Source: Bartonella sp. 220B
Lineage (GTDB): Bacteria > Pseudomonadota > Alphaproteobacteria > Rhizobiales > Rhizobiaceae
DNA: 64,000 nt
Reading direction: 5' to 3'
Assembly (NCBI RefSeq): GCF_026930205.1
Contig: NZ_JANHOI010000006.1
Span: 1 to 64,000, forward strand
Shown here: positions 17,500 to 27,171 of the stretch, one piece after another
How positions within the stretch are numbered: the stretch's first letter is position 1
Layout: every line of letters begins with the position of its first letter
Notes under the pieces: model-generated
What the model was told of the DNA's origin: nothing
Database searches by the model: none
What the model saw: the letters and a program-made list of their open reading frames with translations, nothing else
Made by a program: the position numbers and the translations under genes

Positions 17500-18951
17500 G
17501 GCAGCCTTCAATTCCACATCGAATCCCGTGACATGCGTCCAATTCACCCCTTCAGGAATGCGCAATTTAAAGCGATAAAAACGTGCTCTTGCACGAGAAT
17601 GAATTTGCCCCGTATTATAAGAAGGTTTTTTTTCCGGCAACCAAACAGTTTCTTCCTCAATGGATTGCCGTAAACGCATTCCCACAGACAAGGTGAACTC
17701 TCCACTATTGACTTGAGGCATAATATTTTTGACCCGCGTAATCATCCCATTTGTTTGTCCCATCTCTTGTGATGTCACCACACAAGCCATAGGTTTACCA
17801 GAAAATGAGCCAAGTCTTCCCTGATGATCAAAAGCACCAAGAATAGGCGCTTCATTTCTCCAAGCTTTACTGTCGAGAGAAAAGGATAAATTATCAATAC
17901 TTTTTGAAATCCGATCAAGCGCCTCTAGGGTTACGCCAGCCAAAAAAATGGGCAAAACCATTTTGAGGTCCACGGTGGCTTTGGTCCATTTTTGCAAATC
18001 CCAATCATAAATGAGCAAGATATGTTTTTGAACAGTATCATCGGTATTAATCATCCAATAAACGCGATTATACACGCCATCAATAGCAGCAGAGAGCGTG
18101 TAGAGATTATTGCTACTCGACTTTGCCGTCATCGTTCTATCCACTTTTTCAAAGCCAATGGGTATAATTTGTCCCTCATTGGTCATCTGATAAAATCCGC
18201 CCTCATCAGCAAAGAAAGCAAGATCTCCTCGACAAACGATAGATTCCGCATTTTTTGCACCGCGTTTATCGTGTATTTTTTGGAAACTGAAGATAATCTT
18301 AGAGCCAGGGATAAAAGATCCAGCATAGATAGCAGAGCGCATAAAGATGATTGGATTTGTTGTTTCTGTTGCCCCTTGAACGAATCCGCCATCGGGAAAG
18401 TCTTGATAATCGCAACTTTTTTTCCCAACGGTCCAACATTCAGCATCATTCAACCCGGACCAGTGAACACGTCTTGGATGCTCTGTTAATTTCATCAGAC
18501 AAAGGAAATCTCCCCAAACCCTTACGATACCTGCTTGCGGAGGATTTCCGCCCAAATTTCTAAATTTTTTGTCACGATTAAGATCAATCACTTGTGGTTT
18601 ATCATTGGCATTAACAGCAATGACATAATCGCCAAACAAAGCAAAAGACCAAGGCGCATCCACATTGGCACAATAAGGTTTTCCCCTTCGGCTTATATCT
18701 TGCCAGCGCATGGTTGTGTTATTGAGGAGATAGATTTTTTGTGCTGTTCCAACAACAATAGACACCCCATTTTTTGTTTTAACAGCAAGAGCTCCTAAGA
18801 TACGGTCAGGACAAGGCTCTGAGAGCGGTTGAAAGCTTGGCATAGGGATATAGGAGCCATCAGCCGGCAACACATTGATAAGCTCATCGGTAAAGATACC
18901 ATTGATATCCGCGACATCAGGTCGATAATCAGCAATTGGGAAAAAAGCCAT
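17488..18951 (-). CDS. Phage tail / DNA-stabilisation protein (P22 gp10-like class)
   Basis: 487 residues, probably a structural tail component built of beta blades. Motifs such as VVGTAQKIYLLNNTTMRWQD, FALFGDYVIAVNANDKPQVI and RVHWSGLNDAECW follow the repeating pattern of this large podovirus tail family. The start MAFFPIADYRPDVADINGIF is typical, with the protein beginning at a clean ATG. Order (adaptor, then this protein, then collar) fits podovirus late operons. Assignment to the family is by pattern, not search. Confidence 0.7.
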   Translation of the reverse strand: MAFFPIADYRPDVADINGIFTDELINVLPADGSYIPMPSFQPLSEPCPDRILGALAVKTKNGVSIVVGTAQKIYLLNNTTMRWQDISRRGKPYCANVDAPWSFALFGDYVIAVNANDKPQVIDLNRDKKFRNLGGNPPQAGIVRVWGDFLCLMKLTEHPRRVHWSGLNDAECWTVGKKSCDYQDFPDGGFVQGATETTNPIIFMRSAIYAGSFIPGSKIIFSFQKIHDKRGAKNAESIVCRGDLAFFADEGGFYQMTNEGQIIPIGFEKVDRTMTAKSSSNNLYTLSAAIDGVYNRVYWMINTDDTVQKHILLIYDWDLQKWTKATVDLKMVLPIFLAGVTLEALDRISKSIDNLSFSLDSKAWRNEAPILGAFDHQGRLGSFSGKPMACVVTSQEMGQTNGMITRVKNIMPQVNSGEFTLSVGMRLRQSIEEETVWLPEKKPSYNTGQIHSRARARFYRFKLRIPEGVNWTHVTGFDVELKAAGMR

Positions 18952-19187
18952 TTAAAATCTCATGAAAAGAATATTAAAAAAACCTTGGGGTGATTTCAAA
19001 CCGCAAAGGTTTATGTTTTTTGAAACAAAAGAGCTCCTCAAACGGGAAAGGGCTCTTGAAAAAAGGGAATAATCTCAAGCGATAGAAAGTAGAGCAAAGC
19101 ACCTTCATGCATAATGCAAGATTTTCAACTGTCTCCTTTCAACGCCAACCACCAACGTTCTCCTCAAATGGAGAAAAAAGAACTCTT

Positions 19188-19982
19188 TTAAAATCGCATT
19201 GGCAGAATATTTCCCGCCCCTTTTCGCCGCGACGTTTCAAACCGCAGAACTTGCAGCTGTTCTTGAAAATCACTGAAAGAGACAGCAGCATATTCAGGAT
19301 CTTTCAGGATATTTTTGTAGAGCTCATATTTTGCACGTGCTTTAATGAGATCAAAAGCATGGGTAAACCAAGGATTATCACCCTCATGCACACTTTCCTC
19401 CGCCAAACGGGCAGGCGCACAAACAAGGCACACAATCTCTACCTGTTTTGGTGTTGGAAAGAGCCCTATTTTTTGCTCATGGAAGGTATAAAAAAGCGGG
19501 GTTCCTTGGGGCATTTCTTGAGGTGTTCCTTGGGGTGTTCCTTGAGGTATTCCTTGGGGTGTTCCTTGAGAAGATAGTTGTGAAGGCTGCATCCCATATT
19601 GTTTTTGCAATATTTGCATAGGTTTAAAGACCAATTGTGACGCCAAGGTTGTTGCCTCAGATATTGCCTGAGATGCTACATGAGGTCCCAATAAGACGGA
19701 TTCCAAAAGCTTTTCTGATTCAAGAAAAATCCCTTCTTCTTGCCCATACCATGTTTTCCCCCGTTGTGTTTTGAATGTGATGGTTCTTTTTTCATTAAAA
19801 AAGAAAGGTTCTCGTTCACACAAACGCAAAGCAGTCAAAATAGAATCTTGAATTTGCGTAGAATATTCCGCCGTTGTATCATCAATTTCATCTTGAATAA
19901 GGGCAACCATACGCGAAAAACTTTGCGAAATGTCCAAGGATATAGGATGAAGATCATTGGCATCAGTGGATAAAGCGGTCAT
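19188..19982 (-). CDS. Head-tail adaptor / tail accessory protein (gp4-like)
   Basis: 264 residues, mostly alpha-helical, located between capsid and tail genes as expected for a portal-tail adaptor. N-terminal features such as ALIQDEIDDTTAEYSTQIQD and ILTALRLCEREPFFFNE are typical. The C-terminal part FDLIKARAKYELYKNILKDP is also adaptor-like. The centre carries an inserted Gly-Thr-Pro-Gln repeat (SQGTPQGIPQGTPQGTPQ onward) encoded by a 12-bp minisatellite, which probably forms a flexible loop. Confidence 0.65.
   Translation of the reverse strand: MTALSTDANDLHPISLDISQSFSRMVALIQDEIDDTTAEYSTQIQDSILTALRLCEREPFFFNEKRTITFKTQRGKTWYGQEEGIFLESEKLLESVLLGPHVASQAISEATTLASQLVFKPMQILQKQYGMQPSQLSSQGTPQGIPQGTPQGTPQEMPQGTPLFYTFHEQKIGLFPTPKQVEIVCLVCAPARLAEESVHEGDNPWFTHAFDLIKARAKYELYKNILKDPEYAAVSFSDFQEQLQVLRFETSRRKGAGNILPMRF
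19498..19571 (-). repeat. In-frame 12-bp repeat inside the adaptor gene
   Basis: Six near-identical 12-base units, each encoding G-T-P-Q or a close variant (GIPQ, EMPQ). Unit length is divisible by three, so copy-number change preserves the frame. Confidence 0.85.
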
Positions 19983-20110
19983 AAGCAGTCATAATCCTTT
20001 TAGATGAGAAGCATGCTTTTATCCCCCCAACAAACCCTCTTGTTGGGGAGAAGATTTTGCAAATTTTCACATTTTTCAAACTTTCAATGAAAGTCGTTAA
20101 GGCAGCGTCT

Positions 20111-21229
20111 TTAAGCTGGTGCTCCATAGGTTGGAATGACGATAGTACCGAAATCTTGGGCCCCTTGGGTACTTCCTGGCAAATTGTAGCAGGTTTTTTT
20201 CATTCCGATAATCGTTTTGGCTGCAACACCGAATTCTCGTTCATAATCGAACAGCTCTTCCACCAATTTATAGCGTGTAGCACCACGGTCTTTACCAAAA
20301 GCAATGACAGCGCTTTGCGCGCCCAAAAGAACAGCGCGACGTACATTAGGCACAGCTTTGTTTGTCGTACCAGATTCCACACCTTCGGTGACATGTTCGG
20401 CTTCCCGCAAGACGACACCATTATACATACCAAGCGATCCATCATAGAGCGGATTTTTAAGCCGGCTTCCACTGTAGATTGCCTTGGTAATATCGAGCCA
20501 TTGCCCTGCATCTGTATTGGTCCGCAATTGCGTCACTTGGGTAGGGTGCAGATAAAGCACATAGACATTTTCTCCGTCAATCCGCACAGGTCTAATTTTG
20601 GGATTAGCCAGTTTAGCGCGTTCCACGGCTTTATCAATCAATTTGAGATCAAAGACATCATTTTCTTTCAAATCTTCATCTTTTGTTTTTCCATTGGGGC
20701 GCACAATACGTTTATCGGTTGGAGCAGTTGGTGCATTAAACCCATAATGGACAGGTTTAAGAGCAATGGAGCGTCCTTCAAAGTTTATGGATTTTGCGGT
20801 ATAACCACAAACTTGAATGAAGAACATCATACTCAGTCGATCTGCATACCAATCAACCAAGCCATTTTTCGCTTCGGTACGCAAATCATGGAGAATGCGT
20901 TGCTGATCTATAGTTCCTTCATTTTTGACACGCACGGCATGAACAAGTTCATTAATTGCCAAGCGGTCATTGAGAAATTGCAGGGCTTCTTCATTGCCTT
21001 CCAGCGCTTGTCCCTCACTCACTCCATCACCGAGCAACTGTACGCGCAAGCCAAAGCTAATAGCATCACCACTTGCCTTATTGGTTTCATCCTTTAATTG
21101 CACAATACTGTTGGAATCTTTCCCAATCAATGGCGCAATAGGAATTGCTTTTGAAACTTCTTGGTTTAATAATTTAGACCATGTGCGCACTGCCATTGGG
21201 TCATTGATTCCGATATAAGTTACAGTCAT
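20111..21229 (-). CDS. Major capsid protein, N4-gp56 family
   Basis: 372-residue HK97-fold-type capsid protein of the N4-gp56 family. Recognisable features are the N-terminal VRTWSKLLNQEVSKAIPIAP and KASGDAISFGLRVQLLGDGV. The middle has YVLYLHPTQVTQLRTNTDAG followed by WLDITKAIYSGSR. The later block GVVLREAEHVTEG precedes RRAVLLGAQSAVIAFGK. It is preceded by a terminator-like hairpin, so it may be separately expressed from the upstream portal-scaffold part. No protease gene is seen nearby, in keeping with a scaffold-based assembly. Confidence 0.88.
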   Translation of the reverse strand: MTVTYIGINDPMAVRTWSKLLNQEVSKAIPIAPLIGKDSNSIVQLKDETNKASGDAISFGLRVQLLGDGVSEGQALEGNEEALQFLNDRLAINELVHAVRVKNEGTIDQQRILHDLRTEAKNGLVDWYADRLSMMFFIQVCGYTAKSINFEGRSIALKPVHYGFNAPTAPTDKRIVRPNGKTKDEDLKENDVFDLKLIDKAVERAKLANPKIRPVRIDGENVYVLYLHPTQVTQLRTNTDAGQWLDITKAIYSGSRLKNPLYDGSLGMYNGVVLREAEHVTEGVESGTTNKAVPNVRRAVLLGAQSAVIAFGKDRGATRYKLVEELFDYEREFGVAAKTIIGMKKTCYNLPGSTQGAQDFGTIVIPTYGAPA

Positions 21230-21253
21230 TTTGTCCTCTAAAAATTTATCGAC

Positions 21254-21280
21254 ATAAAAAAACCGGCAAAGTGCCGGCTG
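21254..21280 (-). terminator. Intrinsic terminator just upstream of the capsid gene
   Basis: On the minus strand CCGGCA-CTT-TGCCGG is followed by a run of eight T's. It lies about 25 bases before the capsid ATG and downstream of the scaffold gene. It could limit read-through or protect the capsid mRNA 5' end. Confidence 0.75.
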
Positions 21281-21492
21281 TTAAAACTCTACATTTCTCA
21301 TGGTTGAGAATGGTGCATTTGTTGCATGTTATGATGATATTTTCTTAAGTAACCTCCCCCTTGTGAGAGATCTTCTTCACATGGCTTGCACATGCAAGAA
21401 AACCTCATTCCCCCTTTGTTTATCCCCCAAAAATCTTATTCCCCACAAAGTCCCACTTTAAAAAACCATAGAGACAGAGCCCTTCTTGTTGT

Positions 21493-22317
21493 TTAAAGGT
21501 CTGCTCCCCCCATTAAACGATTAAAAGCCGCTTTATTTTTAGGGTCAGCAATCCAACTACTAAATTCTGCCTCTGTCATTTTATCGAGCATCTCCAAAGA
21601 AATCGGACCACTTGGAGTCAAACCATTATAAGCCGCAAGAGTGCGTGCAGAATTTTGTCTTTCCTGTAAATTTTCTCCCTCGTACTTTGTTCTCTCTCCA
21701 TAATTTGTTCTCCCCATAGGATTGGAAACATTTGTGTAGCCAATTTTTTGCGCAAGATTGTAGAGCACTTCGGCGGGGTTTTGATTTTTTTGCGCACAAT
21801 CGCGCAAGATCTGCTTCAACTCATTGCCAATCACTTCATCAATAGCTTTTGGATCAGCCATTTCGGGATAGAGCGAAGCAAAAGCAGCCAATTGTTTTGC
21901 CCGCATCTCATAAATAAAATCGGCCGCCTGATCAAAATCATGATATTTTTGTTTCACGCTAGCAACGGATTTCTGGAAAAAATTCTGCAACTGTTCTGCT
22001 TCAGGAATGATGGTTTGTTGTTTAGCATGCAACAAGCCCTGTTGGTGAAGTGTTTTTCCCAACCATTGCATATAGCCCATAAAATCTTTTTGCGGATCTG
22101 GAGGAGCATCTTCCTCTTGCTCTGTTTTCTCTCCCTGTGGTTGCACACCAGTGTGCTGTAACGGCTGCTGTTGTTGATATCCGCGACGCTCTTCCACATG
22201 AACCGCACGGATTTTTTCTTGTTCCTCTCCACGCATTGTGCTCTCATCTTGCTGTGTGGAAAGAAAATCCTGTTCCAATTGGTGTTTCTCTACGGGTGTT
22301 AATTCTTCTGAATCCAT
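21493..22317 (-). CDS. Putative scaffolding protein
   Basis: 274 residues, highly charged and Gln/Glu-rich at the N-terminus (LTPVEKHQLEQDFLSTQQDE, EEQEKIRAVHVEERRGYQQQ), with helical content. It lies between portal and major capsid genes, the standard position for a scaffold. The C-terminal segment LEMLDKMTEAEFSSWIADPK resembles scaffold ends of N4-gp56-type phages. No enzymatic motif. Confidence 0.65.
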   Translation of the reverse strand: MDSEELTPVEKHQLEQDFLSTQQDESTMRGEEQEKIRAVHVEERRGYQQQQPLQHTGVQPQGEKTEQEEDAPPDPQKDFMGYMQWLGKTLHQQGLLHAKQQTIIPEAEQLQNFFQKSVASVKQKYHDFDQAADFIYEMRAKQLAAFASLYPEMADPKAIDEVIGNELKQILRDCAQKNQNPAEVLYNLAQKIGYTNVSNPMGRTNYGERTKYEGENLQERQNSARTLAAYNGLTPSGPISLEMLDKMTEAEFSSWIADPKNKAAFNRLMGGADL

Positions 22318-22406
22318 AGCGTTAGCCTTCTTTTTGGATAATAATTTTCGGGCAATAAGATAATGTGTTTTTTTTCAATGCCGTGACTTTGCATTTATAT
22401 TTGTCT

Positions 22407-24257
22407 TTATTCTTGGGTCTTTGCCATCTGTAAAAGAGTCTGGACCATATGCTCGACATCAGCATTTCCATTGTGCGCCACTCCATCACCACCACTCAGT
22501 GAAGCAGCATCTTGTGCCTCCTGCAGAGCATTTTGCCTTTGCGTTTTGAGAGCAATTTTATGGATAAGCGAAGCAGGCAAAGGTGAATAGCGTAGCAGAT
22601 CGAGCATGATATCTGGTGTTGCGAAATTTTGCATCAAAGGCAGCAATTGCATAATGAGAGCAAAGGTACGCTCTTTTTCATTGAGGCTTGTAGGGGCATC
22701 ATCAACAACAATATCATATTCCAAACTTGTGATCATTTCTCGTGTTAGCGGCACATATTGCGCATTTTCGTCACCAGCAATACGTACCAAACGCCCATCA
22801 GAAAGATAATTTTGAATGAGATAGAGAATAATTTTTCCCTGTCGTTGCCGGTATCGACGCAACCCATCAAAAAAGGACGCTAACAAATTGAGGGATGATT
22901 GCCTACGTTGTTCTTCAAGAATCCCCGGTTGGTTAACGGCACGTGTTCCGACAAATTCAGAGGACAAACCGGTCACTTGTGTAATGGCATTTTTTGCTTC
23001 ATTAAACAGTTGAAAAAAGCCTTGTGGAAATTGTGCTACGGGTTTTGGTTGGATTCTTCCTCCTGAAACCGCACCACTTTTCAACCAGGTAATGCTATCA
23101 GCTCGAGCCCAGCTTTCCACAGCTTGTCGATCATCATCGAAAGCGTCTCGTTCCGCCATAATGCCGCCTTTTGATTGGCTATTAAGCAAATGCATCACTT
23201 GACTAAAATATTTATTTGCCCAGCGTTGTGGATCTTTTGTTGGTTTTACAATACCGTAAAATTGGCGGCTCAACTTGTCAAAATATCCGGTGATACATTC
23301 CCACCCCAATTGATGAGGCGGCACCAAGGGCTTATCTGGTGCTTCGAGCAATTTTTTTCCTAAAAAAGCACGTTTGACAATTTTTCTGGTTAATCTTGTT
23401 GCTTGAAAAGAAGGGAAATCTTTTCCCAAAGCTTGGAACTCTTGTTCTGAATAATCGGTATATTTCCCACTTTGTGGATCAAGAACTTTATAAACGACTT
23501 CGCGTTCGAACCACCGGCATTCAGCCAAGGTAACCATTTTCGTGGTTTGAAAATTTGTCTCATCCTCAAGCTCTCCTCCGGTAATTTTTCCCTCAACATT
23601 ATCCGTTTGATGCGAAAAGCTATATTGTTTCACCCAATCCGCATTGAGATCACTCCAATGGACATTGGGGAACATTTCCCTTGCAACAGCCAGAGGTTTT
23701 TCATCAATATACCACACGCGCTGCGCATCAATAAGGTTTGGTTTCACAGCACTTGCATCCCAGACCATTTTCATAGGGTCTAAGCGTGCAATGACTGGTT
23801 TTCCCTGCGGATCTTCTTCATAATCAAGCCGCGTATCTGTCCACCCCATACCGCAAATAATCGCATCTTGAAAAGCATCGGAATCCTCATATTCGCCATC
23901 GGCTTCATCACGAAACCATTCGGCTGCTCCGGTAAGGATCTGATTGGCAAAAGCAGCCCCTTCTTGCCGTGGAATGAATTGTACTTGTCGTTTGTTATTA
24001 CGCTCTGCCCCAATAACAGCATTGACCAAAGGGGCAATACGATTAAAAGTCATGACAGGTCTATTTTGTTCGCGCAACACGGCGAGATCTTGTTCATTCC
24101 ATTGGCGCCCATTATAAAAATCATAGTCTTCTTGGGCATTTTTTCGCCATTGCTCCACATGGGCAATATCATCATGATACCAGCCAACGAGTTTTTTAAA
24201 GAGCGCCTGATCTTCAAGCGTCTCTAAGGAATCAAAAGAATTGGTAGAAATATTCAT
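22407..24257 (-). CDS. Phage portal protein
   Basis: About 616 residues from the ATG that overlaps the terminase stop (TAATG). The upstream in-frame ATG at 24272 is less likely. Portal signatures of P22-like phages: QWRKNAQEDYDFYNGRQWNE, RPVMTFNRIAPLVNAVIGAE, FQDAIICGMGWTDTRLDYEE, and the stem-like region FNEAKNAITQVTGLSSEFVG followed by QPGILEEQRRQSS. It forms the dodecameric DNA channel at one capsid vertex and docks the terminase. Translational coupling to the terminase gene is evident. Confidence 0.85.
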   Translation of the reverse strand: MNISTNSFDSLETLEDQALFKKLVGWYHDDIAHVEQWRKNAQEDYDFYNGRQWNEQDLAVLREQNRPVMTFNRIAPLVNAVIGAERNNKRQVQFIPRQEGAAFANQILTGAAEWFRDEADGEYEDSDAFQDAIICGMGWTDTRLDYEEDPQGKPVIARLDPMKMVWDASAVKPNLIDAQRVWYIDEKPLAVAREMFPNVHWSDLNADWVKQYSFSHQTDNVEGKITGGELEDETNFQTTKMVTLAECRWFEREVVYKVLDPQSGKYTDYSEQEFQALGKDFPSFQATRLTRKIVKRAFLGKKLLEAPDKPLVPPHQLGWECITGYFDKLSRQFYGIVKPTKDPQRWANKYFSQVMHLLNSQSKGGIMAERDAFDDDRQAVESWARADSITWLKSGAVSGGRIQPKPVAQFPQGFFQLFNEAKNAITQVTGLSSEFVGTRAVNQPGILEEQRRQSSLNLLASFFDGLRRYRQRQGKIILYLIQNYLSDGRLVRIAGDENAQYVPLTREMITSLEYDIVVDDAPTSLNEKERTFALIMQLLPLMQNFATPDIMLDLLRYSPLPASLIHKIALKTQRQNALQEAQDAASLSGGDGVAHNGNADVEHMVQTLLQMAKTQE

Positions 24258-25582
24258 TAAAAAGCCATCCATGAAGTTTGAGAATGGTGAAACGAGCGAT
24301 AAGCATTTTTTCGCGGACGATTATGTGGTTGTTCATAAGCCACACACATGAGTCCGAAACTATCGGCCCCATGGCTAGCCCAATCATGTTCAGCGCCCAA
24401 ACCGATATTGCGCTGTTCATCGCGTTTTTCGTGATACCAAGCGAGAGCTTTTCGCCCCGCTTTTGTTGTTTCACGGTTAAACCATATGGCAGGAAACAAT
24501 CGCCTTACCGCTTCGATACGCATTTTGACAGCCCCCACCCCTTGATGAGGAACGATTTTGGTTTGAAAACCAGCTTGCTGGAGAGCACTTTCAAAACTGA
24601 CATTATAAACACGGTCTTTGGTCGCGCCATCATGGGGCAAGACCATCAACGCCTTCTCATAGCCGCGTTGAAAGACCCAGCCAATATGTTCTGAGAGGGG
24701 CTGCCCTTGTGCTTCATAATAATCGAGCACGCGGATTTCCCGTCCTACAAATTGCGCCACCCATAAAGCGGTCGCATCGGCCTTTGCCCCGGTTCCCCCG
24801 ATATCCCAAAAGATCTTGATCTGCATGAGAGGATCACGCGGAACAGTGGTAATGCGTCCCTCCTGTTCGGCATCAAGAAGTTCTTTTTGATAATAAGCCC
24901 CTTGAACAGCTTGGAGATAATCTCCCTCCCAAATATGGTTATACTGTTCGGGTCGTTGTTCTAAATCCGCCTTTCGATCTCGATTGAGTTTTTCAGGGAA
25001 TTGAGGATTATCACGCCAATTGATTTCAGCACCTTTGATATTGGGATCATTGACATTTCGGAAACGTTTTTCCACGGGGGCATTTTCACGGCAAGGGTTC
25101 CATGTCACCCATAATTCGGCATTCCAATCTTTTCCTTCTTCACGCAATGTTGGAATAAGCGTTTGCCAAGCCGTTTCAGTCACGGGCTCTGCCTCATCAA
25201 CCCAGCAGAGGAAAACCCGCCCCATGGATTTAATACTTGCGATATTACGATCAAGCCCAGCGAACACATAAAGGATACGTCCATCTTTTGACTTAATATA
25301 TTTATCGCCAATTTCATAATAGTCCTGCAGAAAAGGATAAGATTCAATGGCCCGTTTAATTTCCTCCAGCGAGCTCTCATTGAGCGAATTTTGAAATTGT
25401 CGTGCACAAAGAATAATACCGCGTTCTCCCGCCATTCCATGCCGATATCCCATCACAGCAGACATGAGAGCAAAAGAACGTGTTTTTCCAGATCCTCGTC
25501 CTCCCCAAGCGGCACGCACATCTGCTTTTCCGGCAAAAACCGAAAGGAGCTTTGGAATAAGAGCAATTTGCGCCGTTGTCAT
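24257..25582 (-). CDS. Terminase large subunit
   Basis: DNA-packaging ATPase and nuclease, 441 residues. Walker A is AAWGGRGSGKTRSF near residue 25. Walker B is RVFLCWVDEAEPV. The RNase H-like nuclease part starts with KIFWDIGGTGAKADATALWV, with the first catalytic Asp in FWDIGG. The remaining C-terminus (HDWASHGADSFGLMCVAYEQ) is typical of this class. The ATG lies about 340 bp from the small-subunit gene. In gene transfer agents the terminase packages host DNA rather than its own genome. Confidence 0.9.
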   Translation of the reverse strand: MTTAQIALIPKLLSVFAGKADVRAAWGGRGSGKTRSFALMSAVMGYRHGMAGERGIILCARQFQNSLNESSLEEIKRAIESYPFLQDYYEIGDKYIKSKDGRILYVFAGLDRNIASIKSMGRVFLCWVDEAEPVTETAWQTLIPTLREEGKDWNAELWVTWNPCRENAPVEKRFRNVNDPNIKGAEINWRDNPQFPEKLNRDRKADLEQRPEQYNHIWEGDYLQAVQGAYYQKELLDAEQEGRITTVPRDPLMQIKIFWDIGGTGAKADATALWVAQFVGREIRVLDYYEAQGQPLSEHIGWVFQRGYEKALMVLPHDGATKDRVYNVSFESALQQAGFQTKIVPHQGVGAVKMRIEAVRRLFPAIWFNRETTKAGRKALAWYHEKRDEQRNIGLGAEHDWASHGADSFGLMCVAYEQPHNRPRKNAYRSFHHSQTSWMAF

Positions 25583-25603
25583 GAAACCTCAAACTCTACA
25601 AAC

Positions 25604-25999
25604 CCCAAAGTCCCCACATCTCTTCAAACCCAGCACCAACCCCTCCAAGTCCCACAACTCCTCAAAGCCCCGCGCCCCCCTCACACAATCCTTCATACAG
25701 GCGCTTCATGAACTTTCCTCACGCCCCCCATCTTTTGCAACCACCGGCACAATCTCGACACGTGAAACAGCTCTTGAGCCCTCAGCCTCTCACTCACCAC
25801 AGGCTCCGAAAACAGCACGGAACCCCCAAGTCCCCACACCTCTTCAAACCCAGCACCAACCCCTCCAAGTCCCACAACTCCTCAAAGCCCCGCGCCCCCT
25901 CACACAATCCTTCACACAGGCGCTTCATGAACTTTCCTCACGCCCCCCATCTTTTGGAACCACTGGCACAATTTCAACACGTGAAACGGCTTTCACCTC
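25604..25999. repeat. Tandem duplication (~220 bp) of the terminase small-subunit 3' end
   Basis: Two copies, offset about 220 bases, share long stretches such as CCCAGCACCAACCCCTCCAA and CAGGCGCTTCATGAACTTTC. The right-hand copy contains the 3' end of the small-subunit gene. The left-hand copy has diverged and lies in the gap before the large-subunit gene. Confidence 0.85.
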
Positions 26000-26242
26000 A
26001 CCCCCAGCCTCTCCGGTCACTTGCAGAGGCAAAACCTTTGCCAGAAGCGAAAAAAAAGGCACAGGATTATTGAGGGCATGATATTGCAGATAAGAAACCA
26101 GCCCATCCTCACCATAGTGATATCCGGCTTGCTCAGCAGCTGTAAGAAGAGCCTCATTGAACCGCCTTGTTGTTTTATTCAAAGCCCCTTTTTTCCGCCC
26201 TCTTCGACGTAAGGGAAGACAATGTTCATCTACCATCATCAT
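25925..26242 (-). CDS. Terminase small subunit-like protein
   Basis: About 105 residues. The N-terminal RRRGRKKGALNKTTRRFNEA is the basic AT-hook-like opening common in phage small terminase or DUF5681-type proteins. YHYGEDGLVSYLQYHALNNP and PFFSLLAKVLPLQVTGE follow the family pattern. Three consecutive ATGs lie 3-9 bases after GGAAGG; any could be the start. The frame runs 19 codons further upstream but without a ribosome-binding site. It heads the leftward virion operon. Confidence 0.75.
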   Translation of the reverse strand: MMMVDEHCLPLRRRGRKKGALNKTTRRFNEALLTAAEQAGYHYGEDGLVSYLQYHALNNPVPFFSLLAKVLPLQVTGEAGGEVKAVSRVEIVPVVPKDGGREESS

Positions 26243-26299
26243 ATTCCTTCCAATTAAAGAGAAACCCCAATTAAAGAGAAATCCAAGCCTCAGGCACAA

Positions 26300-26888
26300 A
26301 AAATGACATGAAAATCAGTAAGGAAATTTCGAGAGCAACCAGCCATTTTAAAAAATGGGACATAGCCTAAAAGATAAAAAACACGCACAAAGCACAAATC
26401 CTCCGCATTATTTTACAGATCAACGTTTTTACGCTTTTACGTCATTACAGAATAAAGCCAAACGCCCCCCATACCACCACCCTGCGCCGCTCTATCAACA
26501 CTGGTCTGTCAATAATCTGATTGCTCGTCTATCAGTTTCCCCTGCTGATTATTTCATACGACTATCCCACACTTCAACGAATGGTGTTTCATCAAACACG
26601 CCAAGTAAGCTCTGATCTACAATTCGACTTCAAAAAGCAAATGTTCCTCTGCAGAATAAAGCTTCCACCCCGCACCGATTTTAAACTATAATCCAACCTC
26701 TTACCGTTCTATCAAACTTATGTAAATATGATCATTTCTGATTAAATATACTGTTGATTTCCTGCTTCTTCGAGGCTGGTTTCACCAAAGTCACGGGACA
26801 TTGGCCAGAGCCTTCCTCTCCACAAGCTGACACCAGTAAATTCCCCTACGAACATCAGATTACCGCCCCTCAAACAACCCTATTTTAC
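26300..26888. other. Intergenic stretch without recognisable genes
   Basis: Nothing supported: only short ORFs without ribosome-binding sites. It separates the virion operon from the duplicated Brt/Trp locus and probably holds the promoter of the leftward cluster. Confidence 0.5.
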
Positions 26889-26956
26889 GGTATAACAGAG
26901 TAAGAAATATTTTAATTTTTCTTGCCAATCTCCTGAAACTACTTTACACCTTAAAA

Positions 26957-27155
26957 AGTAATTTTGATCGTCCACGCAGCGATCAAGAGGGACAACAAGC
27001 CCTAAACCCTAGCGTACAATTGAACTCACTTTTGTGGGCGTCCCGGGATTCCGGGAGTTTTTGCTATGTCCAGGTGCCACAAGCACTAAAAGCAAAAAGC
27101 TGACTAGGGTTCAGTACTTGTTACTCCCGGAATACCAATGCGAGGGCGCTCGCAA
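26957..27155 (+). ncRNA. Brt-family regulatory RNA, copy 1
   Basis: About 200-nt leader inferred from a conserved promoter (TTGCCA, 17 bases, TACACC) and conserved helices. P1 is AACCCTAG with CTAGGGTT; P2 is ATTCCGGGAGT with ACTCCCGGAAT; a final GCGAG-GGCG-CTCGC hairpin precedes the regulator. Compared with copy 2, both strands of P1 have changed together. The downstream regulator gene is dead, so only the RNA could act. Confidence 0.7.
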
Positions 27156-27171
27156 CCGGAGGGGGCTTTAA

